This document shows, one piece after another, positions 7,137 through 15,852 of a stretch of 64,000 nucleotides of DNA. The translations under genes and the position numbers were made by a program. The DNA lies in assembly GCF_022348185.1 (NCBI RefSeq), contig NZ_JAKRFD010000016.1:1-64000 (forward strand), read 5' to 3'. The notes beneath the pieces were generated by a model. It was given only the letters and a program-made list of their open reading frames with translations. It was not told where the DNA came from and ran no database searches. How positions within the stretch are numbered: position 1 is the stretch's first letter; each line of letters starts with the position of its first letter. This DNA is from Epibacterium sp. Ofav1-8 (GTDB lineage: Bacteria; Pseudomonadota; Alphaproteobacteria; Rhodobacterales; Rhodobacteraceae).

Positions 7137-7739
7137 GAACGGGTGTTCCGCGTAGGGTTAAGTGTTCATTGCGAAATAGGTGTGCGGTTAAATGGTGAAA
7201 GGTTGTTTCTGCGCGTCGCGTTGCTCGCATAGGTATATTTGTCGGCGCGTTCTGACAACAGGCCCGATGTATTTAGATCCATGACAATGTGACTGCTGGT
7301 GCGATCTCTGCGCCAGTGCTGTTAGATGGACCAGTCGAAATCCCGAGCTGTGGCAGGTGTTACCAGATCGGCTTGGTAGGCTAGCAAGTTCGCAAATATC
7401 AGGATTCGGGAGCTTAGCCCATGAAACCCATGTCCTAGGCTCAGCTGTCAGAGCGTGTACCACCAGACTACGCTTCCATGATGTGGCCGACATACGCATA
7501 AACTACGCGTAATAGTTTTTAGTTATTGTTTTTAAATGTTTTTAGTTGCCCTCTTGAGGCACCACTCACACTTTTGATGGTGTGCGATTTCTTTGAGCGG
7601 TGTGCCCGCGAGGTGATCTCGAAGAAGCGCGGCAATAAACGGGAAACGCTCTGCTTGAATCTAGGGGGGGCAATCCGATCTTGGCCACAAGAGCCCCTCC
7701 GCATTTTCACCTGCAAATTTCGCCGCGGGGCGTGACGCC
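7137..7739. other. AT-rich stretch without a convincing gene
   Basis: About 600 bp lie between the DUF4123 start and the integrase remnant. Short frames occur on both strands but none shows a recognisable domain or a good ribosome-binding site. The left part must carry the promoter of the leftward effector operon. The rest is probably decayed phage or island sequence. Confidence 0.5.
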
Positions 7740-8150
7740 CGGTTGCAAACAAGTGGCGCCCTGGACAGTGCGGAGAGAAATGACTCTCATGGGGTCTGTG
7801 TTCTCCGTGGCTCGGCGGGAGTGGGGATTAATGGGAGGTAACCGATGTTTGCAAGCCGCAAGAGGCAGCTGCGCGGGATCGCTTGCCGACGAACGCGGAG
7901 CTGGAGCGGCTTGAGCTCTCCGCAGGCAATGACCTCAAAAAAGCGACGGCGCGCGCGTTTCATGCATTCTTGTTTGCGGGAGAAACCGCAATGCGTGCCG
8001 GAGAAATTGTCGGCATGAAGTGGGGGCACATCGACCTTGAGCGCCGGGTTGTGGGGTTACCTTCGTCAAGAAGCTTGCGTGCATCTTCCCGTTAGTCCCG
8101 AGCCTGCTTGAGGATCGGATCAGGGTTTTCTCCGAAAGAGAGCAGCTTCT
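7740..8150 (+). pseudogene. Tyrosine integrase remnant, frameshifted
   Basis: Two frames together read like the core of a phage tyrosine recombinase. In one, TVRREMTLMGSVFSVARREWG (encoded near 7766-7830) resembles the end of the SAM-like core-binding domain. In the other, a segment near 7882-8050 contains RAFHAFLFAGETAMRAGEIVG and MKWGHIDLERR, which holds the first catalytic Arg of the catalytic domain. A shift is needed near 7835 and the frame collapses again after about 8055. No His-x-x-Arg or Tyr motif follows. The gene is dead. It points in the opposite direction to the neighbouring N-terminal fragment, so two different integrases have decayed here. Confidence 0.7.
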
Positions 8151-8152
8151 CT

Positions 8153-8386
8153 TTACCCATCCACCGGCAGTTCCACGTCTTTCGACCTCAAGACGAACCA
8201 GTAGTCATCCAGTTGATCAGCGGCCTTTCTGGCTCTGGCCTCCGCCACTCTTGCCGACCTCGTACGTAAATAAAAAGCGATCCGAGGTGACGAGTAATGG
8301 CGAGGCAGCTCTTTTGGGATGCGACGACTGAAGTAGAACACTCCGTCTTTAACGAAGGTGAACGTGGGTGAAATGGTCTCCGACAT
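8153..8386 (-). pseudogene. N-terminal fragment of a tyrosine integrase
   Basis: This 77-residue frame begins with a typical phage integrase N-terminus (VKDGVFYFSRRIPKELPRHY, then a helix with repeated Ala, Arg and Glu), the DUF6538-type arm-binding region. It stops at 8153, where a complete integrase would continue for about 300 residues. It lies 61 nt from the tRNA-Phe 3' end in the orientation expected for an integrase next to its attachment site. It abuts the oppositely oriented integrase remnant, showing a rearrangement at the prophage edge. Confidence 0.7.
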
Positions 8387-8447
8387 GGTCTACGGCTCCT
8401 AGCTCGAGATAAAAGCTGGAGTGTTACCAAGGTGTTAGCTGAAGAAA

Positions 8448-8522
8448 TGGTGCCCGGGGGCGGAATCGAACCACCGACACGAGGATTTTCAATCCACTGC
8501 TCTACCCCTGAGCTACCCGGGC
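8448..8522 (-). tRNA. tRNA-Phe (anticodon GAA), probable prophage attachment site
   Basis: The 75-nt gene folds as a standard cloverleaf: acceptor GCCCGGG/CCCGGGC, D-stem GCTC/GAGC, anticodon loop TTGAAAA giving GAA, a normal T-arm with GGTTCGATTCC, and an encoded CCA. One U-U mismatch sits in the anticodon stem. Integrase debris lies on its 3' side, so the 3' half of this tRNA is the likely attachment core; the second copy would lie left of the window. It follows yacG in the same direction. Confidence 0.93.
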
Positions 8523-8603
8523 ACGGGAAGGCGTGTTGCCTTGGGTGAAGGCCTTCTATGCGCTGTGTGATGCAGTGTCCAGAGGCTTTTTCAAAGAAAA
8601 TCT

Positions 8604-8786
8604 CTAATGTTCCGTGGGAGGGCGTGTCTCGTGTTCTTCCAGCGCGTTTTCAAGGTCTTCCTGATCTGCGCTGGGGACGGAATAGCCTCCGTTCAGCCAT
8701 TTCGCGAGGTCGAGGTCGGCGCAACGCTTGCTGCAGAAGGGGCGATAGGCGCGCAGCCCGGGTGCGCCGCAGATCGGGCAGCTCAT
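8604..8786 (-). CDS. yacG: DNA gyrase inhibitor YacG
   Basis: This 60-residue zinc-finger protein has the four Cys ligands of the YacG family, CPIC at the N-terminus and CSKRC shortly after, followed by the conserved DLAKWLNGGYSVP segment. YacG binds the GyrB subunit and blocks DNA binding by gyrase. The ATG overlaps the RNase E/G stop by 4 nt, so it is the last protein gene of the maf-RNase-yacG operon. The acidic C-terminal tail is typical. Length and motifs match the family well. Confidence 0.93.
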   Translation of the reverse strand: MSCPICGAPGLRAYRPFCSKRCADLDLAKWLNGGYSVPSADQEDLENALEEHETRPPTEH

Positions 8787-9805
8787 GAGAGAACCTCCGA
8801 CAAGGGCAGGCGGGCGCGTTTGCGCTGCAACTCGAAATGACCAAGCGTGGTCCAGCCGGCCAGCGTGGTTTCCTCCGGGTCGGATTTGAAGGCGGCGCGC
8901 AGGGCGGTCTCGAAGGTGCGGCGGTCCTTCTTCGGCATCGGGGCGGCATCGATCACGATCTGGCCGCCAAGTCCCAGACAGCGCAGGGCGCGGGGCAGGG
9001 CGCGGGCGCAGGCCATATTGGCCTTTGTGCCGGCCGCCAGCGAGGTGTCGCTGCCGGTGTTGACATCCACCGCCACCAGGGCGCGGGTGGGCTCCACATA
9101 GAGAAACGCGCCCGCACCGATGGCAATCTTGCCGCTGCGCAGGGTCTCCAGCGCATCCAGAACGCCGCAGCGCTCAAATCCGCCGGGCGTCTGCTCGACC
9201 TGAGCCGGATCGGTCCATTCGCGCCAGGCCTGCAGATGCGGCGTGTCGCCCTCGTGCAGCACTTCGGCGGTGTCGGAGGAATCCTCCAGGACCTGGCGCG
9301 CGGCTGCGACCATCGTGGCGACATCCTCGGCGATGTCCTCGGGGTCGGCCCCGGCGCAGGCGGAGCGCAGGATCAGTCCGAAGTCCTCGCCCTCCATCTC
9401 GGTGTGGGCGATTTCCAGCAAGCGGTCGCGTTCATCCTCGTCCCGGATCGCGCGAGAGATATTCAGCCCCGGCGCATCTGGCGTGACAATGGCGTAGCGG
9501 CTCTTGAACAGGAGCTTTTGCGTCACCGGCAGGGCTTTGCCCGGTTCGGCATAGCCGGTGACCTGGACCAGCAGCATCTGCCCGGGGGCCAGACCCTTGA
9601 CCTGACGTAGGAAGGCGGGGCCGTCGGGGGTGCTGAGGAACATGCCTCCCTGACCCTTGACTGGGCGGTCGGCGCGGGCACGGTAGATGGTGCCGGGCAG
9701 GGGCGCGTCACCTGCGATCAGAAAATCTTCGAGCATGCCGTCCACCATCAGGGCCGCGGCCTCGCGCCCTGCGATGTGATCGAGAATGATCTGGGTGCCT
9801 TTCAT
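8783..9805 (-). CDS. Ribonuclease E/G family protein (short form)
   Basis: This 340-residue protein carries the RNase E/G catalytic segments: the AVDVNTGS motif (about residue 247) and [11 protein letters not shown] (about 285), which provide the acidic metal ligands. It is shorter than E. coli RNase G (489) and lacks the zinc-link Cys motif and the long RNase E scaffold. An S1-like RNA-binding region is only weakly apparent at the N-terminus. It is likely an accessory RNA-processing enzyme, with a full RNase E elsewhere. The ATG at 9805 is chosen because it overlaps the maf stop by 4 nt. Translation is probably coupled with maf and yacG. Confidence 0.88.
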   Translation of the reverse strand: MKGTQIILDHIAGREAAALMVDGMLEDFLIAGDAPLPGTIYRARADRPVKGQGGMFLSTPDGPAFLRQVKGLAPGQMLLVQVTGYAEPGKALPVTQKLLFKSRYAIVTPDAPGLNISRAIRDEDERDRLLEIAHTEMEGEDFGLILRSACAGADPEDIAEDVATMVAAARQVLEDSSDTAEVLHEGDTPHLQAWREWTDPAQVEQTPGGFERCGVLDALETLRSGKIAIGAGAFLYVEPTRALVAVDVNTGSDTSLAAGTKANMACARALPRALRCLGLGGQIVIDAAPMPKKDRRTFETALRAAFKSDPEETTLAGWTTLGHFELQRKRARLPLSEVLS

Positions 9806-10383
9806 GGCGCTTGGTCCTTGTAGAGAGGGTATCCTGCCGCTTGCAGCAAGGTCGCGGTTTCGGCCAGCGGCAGGCCGACAATAGCGGTGAACGAGCCGCT
9901 GATCCACGGGATCAATGCACTTGCCGGGCCCTGAATGGCATAACCGCCGGCCTTGCCATCCCAGTCTCCGGTCGCGAGATAGCCGTTCAGCTCGGTATCC
10001 GAGAGGCGTTTCATTTTGACCTGGCTGACAACATTGCGTTGCCACAGCTGGCCGTTCCGGCGCAGCGCCACCGAGGTGATGACGCGGTGGCGTCGACCGG
10101 AGAGGGCGAGCAGGAATTCCGCGGCCTCACCAGCGTCGCGGGGTTTGCCCATGATGCGACGCCCCAGCGCCACCGTGGTATCCGCACAAAGTACCAGATC
10201 ATCGGGCGCGGCGGTCACGGCCTGGACTTTTTCGCGGGTCACCCGGGCGCAGTAGTCGCGCGGCAGCTCCGCCTTGTGCGGGGTTTCGTCGATATCCGGC
10301 GGGCGAATGTCGTCCGGGGTGATCCCCAGCTGCGCCAGCAATTCCAGCCGACGCGGGCTGCCCGAGCCAAGAATAAATCCCAT
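9802..10383 (-). CDS. maf: Maf-like nucleotide pyrophosphatase
   Basis: This 193-residue protein begins with the Maf signature [14 protein letters not shown] and contains the DETPH, REKVQAV and [10 protein letters not shown] motifs, with GYAIQGPAS near residue 150. Maf proteins hydrolyse noncanonical or m5UTP/dTTP-type nucleotides to monophosphates, cleaning the pool, and some affect septum formation. The ATG at 10383 sits immediately before the conserved N-terminal motif. The gene follows infA after a terminator hairpin and is translationally coupled to the RNase gene. Length is normal. Confidence 0.93.
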   Translation of the reverse strand: MGFILGSGSPRRLELLAQLGITPDDIRPPDIDETPHKAELPRDYCARVTREKVQAVTAAPDDLVLCADTTVALGRRIMGKPRDAGEAAEFLLALSGRRHRVITSVALRRNGQLWQRNVVSQVKMKRLSDTELNGYLATGDWDGKAGGYAIQGPASALIPWISGSFTAIVGLPLAETATLLQAAGYPLYKDQAP

Positions 10384-10481
10384 GCTTGCACTCCTGCGGT
10401 TTGCCGCCCCGGTTCCTGATCCGTGCCCGGCCTGCGGGGTGGGGACGGGCGGGCCATGAAACCAAAAGCCGTAGCAAAACA

Positions 10482-10508
10482 AAAGCCCGGCACCGGGCCG
10501 GGCTCTTT
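10482..10508 (-). terminator. Intrinsic terminator downstream of infA
   Basis: On the minus strand GCCCGGC and GCCGGGC flank a short CCGGT loop and are followed by TTTTGTTTT. It lies 20-45 nt after the infA stop and would separate infA from the maf operon, or partially attenuate it. Confidence 0.75.
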
Positions 10509-10527
10509 CGTCTGAGGCGAATCGCGC

Positions 10528-10746
10528 TTACTTGAAGCGGTAGTTGATCCGCCCCTTGGTGAGGTCATAAGGTGTCATTTCCACCTGGACCCGGTCACCA
10601 GCGAGGACGCGGATGCGGTTCTTGCGCATCTTGCCTGCCGTATGTGCTATGATTTCATGGCCGTTTTCCAGCTCGACCCGAAACGTCGCGTTTGGCAGGA
10701 GTTCCTTCACGACACCGGGAAATTCGAGCGTATCTTCCTTGGCCAT
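10528..10746 (-). CDS. infA: Translation initiation factor IF-1
   Basis: This 72-residue S1/OB-fold protein has the near-invariant IF-1 sequence: [13 protein letters not shown], then [24 protein letters not shown] and [18 protein letters not shown]. It binds the 30S A-site during initiation. The length is exactly that of the family. A hairpin terminator follows. The gene heads a conserved alphaproteobacterial group with maf, RNase E/G, yacG and tRNA-Phe. Confidence 0.98.
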   Translation of the reverse strand: MAKEDTLEFPGVVKELLPNATFRVELENGHEIIAHTAGKMRKNRIRVLAGDRVQVEMTPYDLTKGRINYRFK

Positions 10747-10829
10747 GTTGTCTCCATATTTGTGTTTCCCCGGATGACCCGGGACGTGCGCTTAAATGAG
10801 CGCATTTCTCCTGATTTTCAAGGGCGCAT

Positions 10830-11708
10830 TTATATCATGGGTCGGTTAACGACAGATTGCGTGCGGGTTTCCTGTTCTTCCCAATGGGACCGATTGCGCA
10901 CGACGCCCTCCCGGCGCACGTGTTCAATGGCCGAGCGATCCACATCGGCATAGGTCCATCCCGGCTGATTGAGCTGGCCCTCTGCCAGCACGCCGGTCGC
11001 GGGAAAGCCGGTGTCGGGCGGGCCAAAGATGCCCCCCATGCCGGTATTGACGTCCACCGCCTCGGACCATTCGGCCGGACCCACAATCGACGACATCGCG
11101 GTGACGCATTGCTGTTCCAATGCGCGGGACATGGCGCCGATGCGGACGCGCCAATAGCCGGCCAGGGCCTCGGTGCAGGAGGGGACAAGGATGATATCCG
11201 CCTCTGCCAGGGCGCGCCCCAACAGCGGGTATTCACTGTCATAGCAGATCAGCACCGCGATCTTGCCCAGCGCGGTGTCAAAGATTTTGAGCGGGCCGCC
11301 GGGGGCAATGTCCCACGGGTCGCGTTCAAACATCGTCATGATCTGCTTGTCCTGGGAGTCCCGCAGGCCAGTGGGGGTGTAGAATTCCGCCCGGTTCACC
11401 GGGCGTGCAAACCCCGCATGCACCGGTGCGGATGCGCCGAGAATGTGAACCTTGTACTCCGCCGCCAGCTGCAGGTGCAGAGCTGCGGCGTCGTCCATCT
11501 TTTCCGACACCGACTGGATCGACGCCTCCAGGTTGCCGGCGATCGCCGTGCCATCCAGCGTCGACAGCTCCATCGCGCCGTATTCGGGAAAGACCAGCAG
11601 ATCCGCACCGTTCCCGGCAGCCGTCGCCACCCAGTCCGCAAGCTTGTCCTGGTAATGGGCCCAGCTGTCGAGCCAGTCGAGCGGGTAAGCGGCAGTGGCA
11701 ATTCTCAT
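10830..11708 (-). CDS. Carbon-nitrogen hydrolase (nitrilase superfamily)
   Basis: This 292-residue protein has the nitrilase-fold catalytic triad: Glu in FPEYGAME (about residue 45), Lys in SQDKQIM (about 123) and Cys in VLICYDSEYP (about 157). Such enzymes hydrolyse amides or nitriles, such as omega-amidase, N-carbamoyl amine or formamide substrates; the exact substrate cannot be read from sequence. The ATG at 11708 is the first start that keeps the beta-strand MRIATAAYPL at the N-terminus. It lies upstream of infA in the same direction, 83 nt away, probably as a separate unit. Confidence 0.85.
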   Translation of the reverse strand: MRIATAAYPLDWLDSWAHYQDKLADWVATAAGNGADLLVFPEYGAMELSTLDGTAIAGNLEASIQSVSEKMDDAAALHLQLAAEYKVHILGASAPVHAGFARPVNRAEFYTPTGLRDSQDKQIMTMFERDPWDIAPGGPLKIFDTALGKIAVLICYDSEYPLLGRALAEADIILVPSCTEALAGYWRVRIGAMSRALEQQCVTAMSSIVGPAEWSEAVDVNTGMGGIFGPPDTGFPATGVLAEGQLNQPGWTYADVDRSAIEHVRREGVVRNRSHWEEQETRTQSVVNRPMI

Positions 11709-11817
11709 GCATTCTCTCCAGTCGTGACCTGCGCCTATGGCTATCACGCGGCAGGGCGCACTGCCATCTCGTCGCGGGTATTGCGTGCAGAAAACTCTGC
11801 CGGGCGCGCGGCGCGTG

Positions 11818-12315
11818 TCAGTGGCGCGTGCGGTTCTCCGACACAAAGGCAAGGGCGGCGTCGCGCGTGCGCAGCACCGTCTGTCGGGTCAGGGCGGGGG
11901 CGATCCAGGCGTTTCCGGCGCAATGGGCGTAGTCGCACAGGGCTGGTTTCAGGTGTCGGAAACAGGCGCGGCGGAAGGCAGGCGGCTCGGTGACAGTGCT
12001 CATCGCGTCGCGCAAGGCATCCAGCGTGTCAAAGGTCAGCTGCGCGGCTTTGGTCAGCATGCCCGCGCGGGCATGGCAGTCCGCCGCATTCGCGCTGGCG
12101 GCCACCAGCATCGGCGGCGCACCGGCAAGCGTGGCGCTGTCCCGGTCGGTTCGAAACCGCCACTGCGCCTCGCGGAGGGCTCGGTCATAGAGCGGCTGCG
12201 CACGCGCGAGGTCGTTGGCATCAAAGGCGGCATTCGCCTGCGCCGTCAGCCGTTTCCAGACCGTGTCGATGTGATCGGGTCCCGGGGTGGTGCGGCGGAG
12301 GGGATCAGTCATCAT
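11818..12315 (-). CDS. Hypothetical helical (TPR-like) protein
   Basis: This 165-residue protein is mostly alpha-helical, with Ala-rich helical pairs resembling tetratricopeptide units (for example AQANAAFDANDLARAQPLYDRAL). It contains several Cys and His residues in the C-terminal half (CFRHLKPALCDYAHC). I do not recognise a named family. It overlaps the end of the Irr-like regulator gene (ATGATGACTGA), so the two are translationally coupled and the protein may take part in metal homeostasis. Either of two adjacent ATG codons could be the start. Confidence 0.65.
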   Translation of the reverse strand: MMTDPLRRTTPGPDHIDTVWKRLTAQANAAFDANDLARAQPLYDRALREAQWRFRTDRDSATLAGAPPMLVAASANAADCHARAGMLTKAAQLTFDTLDALRDAMSTVTEPPAFRRACFRHLKPALCDYAHCAGNAWIAPALTRQTVLRTRDAALAFVSENRTRH

Positions 12316-12715
12316 CTGCGGCCCTTTCGAGGTGCACAACGGTTTCAATACGCGTGACCCGATACCCGGCAGGGGGGCGGATCGGTGCGCCCTTGGGCAT
12401 GTCGAGCACACGGTTTTCGGTTTCGATGTAAAAATGCCCATGCGCGCCGGTGCCGGTGTCGAACCAGACGCGTTCACCGGGTACGGCAACGCGATGGATC
12501 AGCCCCGCCTGTTCAAATGCCCGCAGCGCATTGTAGACCGTCGCCAGGGACAGTTTTTCATCCGCGCGTGTTGCCTCTGCATGCAGGGTTTGCGCGTCGA
12601 TATGGCGGCCCGCCCCGGTAAACAGCAATGCCGCCAGGGCGCGGCGCTGGCGCGTGGGGCGCAGGCCGTGGGCGCAGAGCAGGTCTTCGGGTGACAGGCG
12701 GGCCGGGGTCCTCAT
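12305..12715 (-). CDS. Fur-family regulator, Irr-like
   Basis: This 136-residue protein has the Fur-family winged helix (GLRPTRQRRALAALLF, then SLATVYNALRAFEQAGLI as recognition helix) and a short dimerisation domain with WFDTGTGAHGHFY and ENRVLDMP. The layout and lack of CxxC zinc sites match Irr, the alphaproteobacterial iron-response regulator. The His-rich heme site is reduced to His-Gly-His (residues 92 and 94) and no Cys-Pro heme motif is present. It is divergent from sitABCD across 387 bp holding a 19-bp inverted repeat, so control of the importer is plausible. A Zur or Mur identity cannot be excluded. Confidence 0.8.
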   Translation of the reverse strand: MRTPARLSPEDLLCAHGLRPTRQRRALAALLFTGAGRHIDAQTLHAEATRADEKLSLATVYNALRAFEQAGLIHRVAVPGERVWFDTGTGAHGHFYIETENRVLDMPKGAPIRPPAGYRVTRIETVVHLERAADDD

Positions 12716-12990
12716 GTGCCAGCGCCCTTGCCTGCACCCATGGCGGGTTGGGATCTTGCCGGCAGGTGCTGGCCCGGCCTTGATGCGGTGCCGCTCCTGC
12801 GCCGGCCGGTCCCTCTGTGCGCTTGCCATGCCATCGCCCGGGCTGCCCGTGGGGCGCGCATCAGGCCCGCTGTGCGGCAGGCGAAGGCGCAGATGCACCG
12901 CCTCGGCGGGCGTCGTGCTGCGGTGGAATATGCGAAACCGTCAGAACCATTCATCATGGCTCAGGTCTTAAGCGAGGCAGTTGGCGATTT
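12716..12990. other. GC-rich intergenic stretch between the Fur-family gene and the sit promoter
   Basis: No gene with a recognisable product is seen on either strand; the open frames are typical chance frames of high-GC DNA. The stretch must contain the leftward promoter of the Irr-like gene. The rightward sit promoter and its putative operator lie just downstream. Confidence 0.5.
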
Positions 12991-13003
12991 CAACGTTTTT
13001 GAG

Positions 13004-13022
13004 AATGCCTCGCAATTGCATT
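13004..13022. promoter_or_regulatory. 19-bp inverted repeat, candidate Fur-family (Irr/Mur) operator
   Basis: AATGC and GCATT form perfect 5-nt arms 9 nt apart, with an inner GCAATTGC palindrome. The total length of 19 bp suits Fur-family boxes and resembles manganese-responsive sequences of alphaproteobacteria. The right arm touches the sitA -35 hexamer, so binding would block RNA polymerase. Confidence 0.5.
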
Positions 13023-13049
13023 GACGCTGCACAGCCGCCGCACTATCAC
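13021..13049 (+). promoter_or_regulatory. Candidate sigma-70 promoter of sitABCD
   Basis: TTGACG (13021-13026) and TATCAC (13044-13049) are separated by 17 nt. The first base of the transcript would lie about 45 nt before the sitA ATG. The -35 element overlaps the 19-bp inverted repeat. Confidence 0.5.
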
Positions 13050-13102
13050 AAGGGCAAGCTGTCGGCCCCGCAGGGGGCTGATTCGAGACAAGGAGTGAAC
13101 AG

Positions 13103-14014
13103 ATGACGCAAACCAAACGGGTGTTGCTGCCGGCCGCCACGGCGCTTGCCATGGTGTTTTCCGCCGGTGGGGCGATGGCGCAGGACGACAAGATGAAGGT
13201 CGTCACCACCTTCACTGTTCTGGCCGATATGGCGCAGCATGTGGCCGGCGACGCCGCCGAGGTGGTCTCGGTCACCAAACCCGGCGCGGAAATCCACGGC
13301 TATGAGCCGACACCGCAGGACATTGTCCGGGCGCAGGGCGCCGATCTGATCCTGTGGAACGGCATGAACCTCGAACTGTGGTTCGAGCAGTTCCTGACCA
13401 ACCTCGGGGACGTCCCCTCCGTGACGTTGACCGACGGGATCGACCCGATCTCGATCGCCTCGGGCGCCTATGAGGGCAAACCCAATCCGCACGCCTGGAT
13501 GGGTCTCGACAACGCATTGGTCTATATCGACAATATCCTCGAAGCCTTTGCCGAGCACGATCCGGAGAATGCCGCGACCTATGTGGCAAATGCCGCCGCC
13601 TACAAGGATGAGCTGCGCGCCACGCTGGAGCCGCTGCGGCAGGAGATCGCCACCATCCCCGAGGCCCAGCGCTGGCTGGTGACCTGCGAGGGGGCGTTCA
13701 GCTATCTGGCACGGGATTTCGGCATGAAGGAGCTGTACCTCTGGCCGATGAACGCCGACCAGATGGGCACGCCGCAGCAGGTGCGCGCGGTGATCGACGG
13801 GGTGCGGGACAACGATATCCCGGTGGTCTTCTGCGAAAGCACGGTGAACACCGCCCCCGCCGAACAGGTCGCGCGCGAGACCGGCTCGCATTACGGCGGG
13901 GTGCTCTATGTCGACAGCCTGTCAGAGCCCGATGGCGCCGTGCCCACCTATCTCGACCTGCTGAAGGTGACGTCGCAGACCGTGGCGGACGGGCTCACCA
14001 CCGGCACCAACTAA
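13103..14014 (+). CDS. sitA: Manganese/iron ABC transporter, substrate-binding protein
   Basis: This 303-residue cluster A-I (cluster 9) metal-binding protein starts with a Sec signal peptide ending near AMA (residue 26). The four expected metal ligands can be placed at His65 (EIHGYEPTP), His130 (NPHAWM), Glu196 (CEGAFSY) and Asp271 (YVDSLS). His, His, Glu and Asp favour Mn2+/Fe2+ over Zn2+. It captures metal in the periplasm for the SitBCD membrane complex encoded next. A GGAG site precedes the ATG by a few bases. It lacks the His-rich loop of ZnuA proteins, supporting the Sit call. Confidence 0.92.
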   Translation: MTQTKRVLLPAATALAMVFSAGGAMAQDDKMKVVTTFTVLADMAQHVAGDAAEVVSVTKPGAEIHGYEPTPQDIVRAQGADLILWNGMNLELWFEQFLTNLGDVPSVTLTDGIDPISIASGAYEGKPNPHAWMGLDNALVYIDNILEAFAEHDPENAATYVANAAAYKDELRATLEPLRQEIATIPEAQRWLVTCEGAFSYLARDFGMKELYLWPMNADQMGTPQQVRAVIDGVRDNDIPVVFCESTVNTAPAEQVARETGSHYGGVLYVDSLSEPDGAVPTYLDLLKVTSQTVADGLTTGTN

Positions 14015-14107
14015 AGACTCCCCTTGCCGTTGGACCCGTCGGGCGTATCGTCGTCCGGCGGGTCACGGCCGTTTCAGGCACCGACCTTTTCCGGTAGAAA
14101 GAGTGTT

Positions 14108-14995
14108 ATGAAAGACGAAAGCCATATGGTCCGGGCGCAAGAGGCCGAAGACGGTATCGCGGCCCAGGATGTCACCGTCACCTACCGCAATGGCCACACC
14201 GCCCTGCGCAACGCCAGTTTCGAGATCCCGCGCGGCACCGTGACGGCGCTTGTGGGGGTGAACGGGGCCGGCAAATCGACACTCTTCAAGGCGATCATGG
14301 GGTTTGTGCCGGTGGCCCGGGGCGACATCCGCCTGCTGGGCCTCAGCGTCAAGGAGGCACTGAAGCGCAACCTGGTCTCCTACGTGCCGCAGTCCGAAGA
14401 GGTGGACTGGTCCTTTCCGGTGCTGGTCGAGGATGTGGTGATGATGGGGCGCTATGGCCATATGGGCTTTCTGCGCCGCCCGTCCAAAACCGATCACGAG
14501 GCGGTCGAGGCCGCCCTGGCGCGGGTGAACATGCTGGAGTTCCGGCATCGTCAGATCGGCGAATTGTCCGGCGGGCAGAAAAAACGCGTCTTCCTGGCCC
14601 GGGCCCTGGCGCAGGATGGCAAGGTGATCCTGCTGGATGAGCCGTTTACCGGCGTCGACGTGAAGACCGAGGAGCAGATCATCGCGTTGCTGCGCGCCTT
14701 GCGCGACGAGGGCCGGGTGATGCTGGTCTCCACCCACAACCTCGGTTCGGTGCCGGAGTTCTGCGACCGCACCGTGCTGGTCAAGGGCACGGTGCTCGCC
14801 CATGGCCGCACCGAGACCACCTTCACCCGCGAGAACCTGGAAATGGCCTTTGGCGGCGTGCTGCGACACTTCACCCTTGGCGGTGCCGACCTGCACGAGG
14901 ATGACGACGAACGGCAGGTGTCGATCTTCACCGATGATGAGCGCCCGTTGGTGCAATACGGTGAAAAGACCCGCAAGACGGAGCGCCGGAAATGA
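14108..14995 (+). CDS. sitB: Manganese/iron ABC transporter, ATPase
   Basis: This 295-residue ABC ATPase has a Walker A motif (GVNGAGKST), signature LSGGQKKR, Walker B VILLDEPF and a switch His in STHN. The C-terminal 50 residues form an acidic extension (HEDDDERQ). The ATG at 14108 is preferred because it begins the normal family N-terminus; an upstream frame to 14024 adds low-complexity sequence. It overlaps sitC by 4 nt. It energises import of Mn2+ or Fe2+ at the cytoplasmic membrane face. Confidence 0.92.
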   Translation: MKDESHMVRAQEAEDGIAAQDVTVTYRNGHTALRNASFEIPRGTVTALVGVNGAGKSTLFKAIMGFVPVARGDIRLLGLSVKEALKRNLVSYVPQSEEVDWSFPVLVEDVVMMGRYGHMGFLRRPSKTDHEAVEAALARVNMLEFRHRQIGELSGGQKKRVFLARALAQDGKVILLDEPFTGVDVKTEEQIIALLRALRDEGRVMLVSTHNLGSVPEFCDRTVLVKGTVLAHGRTETTFTRENLEMAFGGVLRHFTLGGADLHEDDDERQVSIFTDDERPLVQYGEKTRKTERRK

Positions 14996-15852
14996 GCGTC
15001 CTGCTGGAGCCCTTTGCCTATGGCTACATGACCAATGCCATGTGGGTGTCGGCCCTCGTGGGTGGGGTCTGCGCCTTTCTGTCGTCCTATCTGATGCTCA
15101 AGGGCTGGTCGCTGATTGGCGATGCGCTGGCCCATTCCGTGGTTCCGGGTGTCGCCGGGGCCTATGTTCTCGGGCTGCCCTTCGCGCTGGGTGCGTTCTT
15201 CTCCGGTGGCCTGGCCGCGGCGGCGATGCTGTTCCTGTCGGACCGGTCGGGCCTGAAGGTCGATGTCATCATCGGCATCATCTTCACCTCCTTCTTTGGT
15301 CTCGGGCTGTTCATGGTCTCGGTCAATCCGATGTCGGTGTCGATCCAGACCATCACCATGGGCAATATCCTGGCGATCACCCCCGAGGACACGTTGCAAC
15401 TGGCGATCATCGGTCTGGTGTCGCTGGTGATCCTGCTGGCAAAGTGGAAAGACCTGATGGTCACCTTCTTTGACGAAAGCCACGCGCGGTCGATCGGATT
15501 GCGCCCGGGGCTCCTGAAGGCGGTGTTCTTCATGCTGCTGTCGGCCAGCGTGGTTGCGGCGATGCAGACGGTCGGCGCGTTCCTCGTTATCGCCATGGTG
15601 GTGACACCGGGGGCCACCGCCTACCTGCTGTGTGATCGCTTCCCCCGGCTGATCCTGACCTCCGTGGCGATCGGCGCGGTGACCAGCTTTGCCGGTGCCT
15701 ACATCAGCTATTTCCTCGATGGCGCCACCGGAGGGGTGATCGTGGTGCTGCAAACGGCGATCTTCCTGACCACGTTTGTGCTGGCGCCCAAGCACGGCTT
15801 GCTCGCCGCCCGCAGGAAGGCCGCCGCCGCGATGCAGGAGGAGCCGGTCTGA
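14992..15852 (+). CDS. sitC: Manganese/iron ABC transporter, permease 1
   Basis: This 286-residue integral membrane protein of the ABC-3 permease family has about eight or nine hydrophobic helices. The start region [26 protein letters not shown] and the motif [13 protein letters not shown] are typical. It overlaps both neighbours (ATGA with sitB, TGATG with sitD). With SitD it forms the heterodimeric membrane channel. The presence of two different permeases in one operon is the SitABCD arrangement, unlike the single-permease ZnuABC. Confidence 0.93.
   Translation: MSVLLEPFAYGYMTNAMWVSALVGGVCAFLSSYLMLKGWSLIGDALAHSVVPGVAGAYVLGLPFALGAFFSGGLAAAAMLFLSDRSGLKVDVIIGIIFTSFFGLGLFMVSVNPMSVSIQTITMGNILAITPEDTLQLAIIGLVSLVILLAKWKDLMVTFFDESHARSIGLRPGLLKAVFFMLLSASVVAAMQTVGAFLVIAMVVTPGATAYLLCDRFPRLILTSVAIGAVTSFAGAYISYFLDGATGGVIVVLQTAIFLTTFVLAPKHGLLAARRKAAAAMQEEPV

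Noticed and set aside
7188-7499. Minus-strand frame of about 100 codons upstream of the DUF4123 gene, considered as a missing PAAR
   Set aside because: It lacks the PAAR repeats and Pro-Ala-Ala-Arg motifs and has no start signal.
12716-13024. Possible 102-residue gene between the Irr-like gene and sitA
   Set aside because: No ribosome-binding site, no recognisable domain, and it would run over the sit operator and promoter region.
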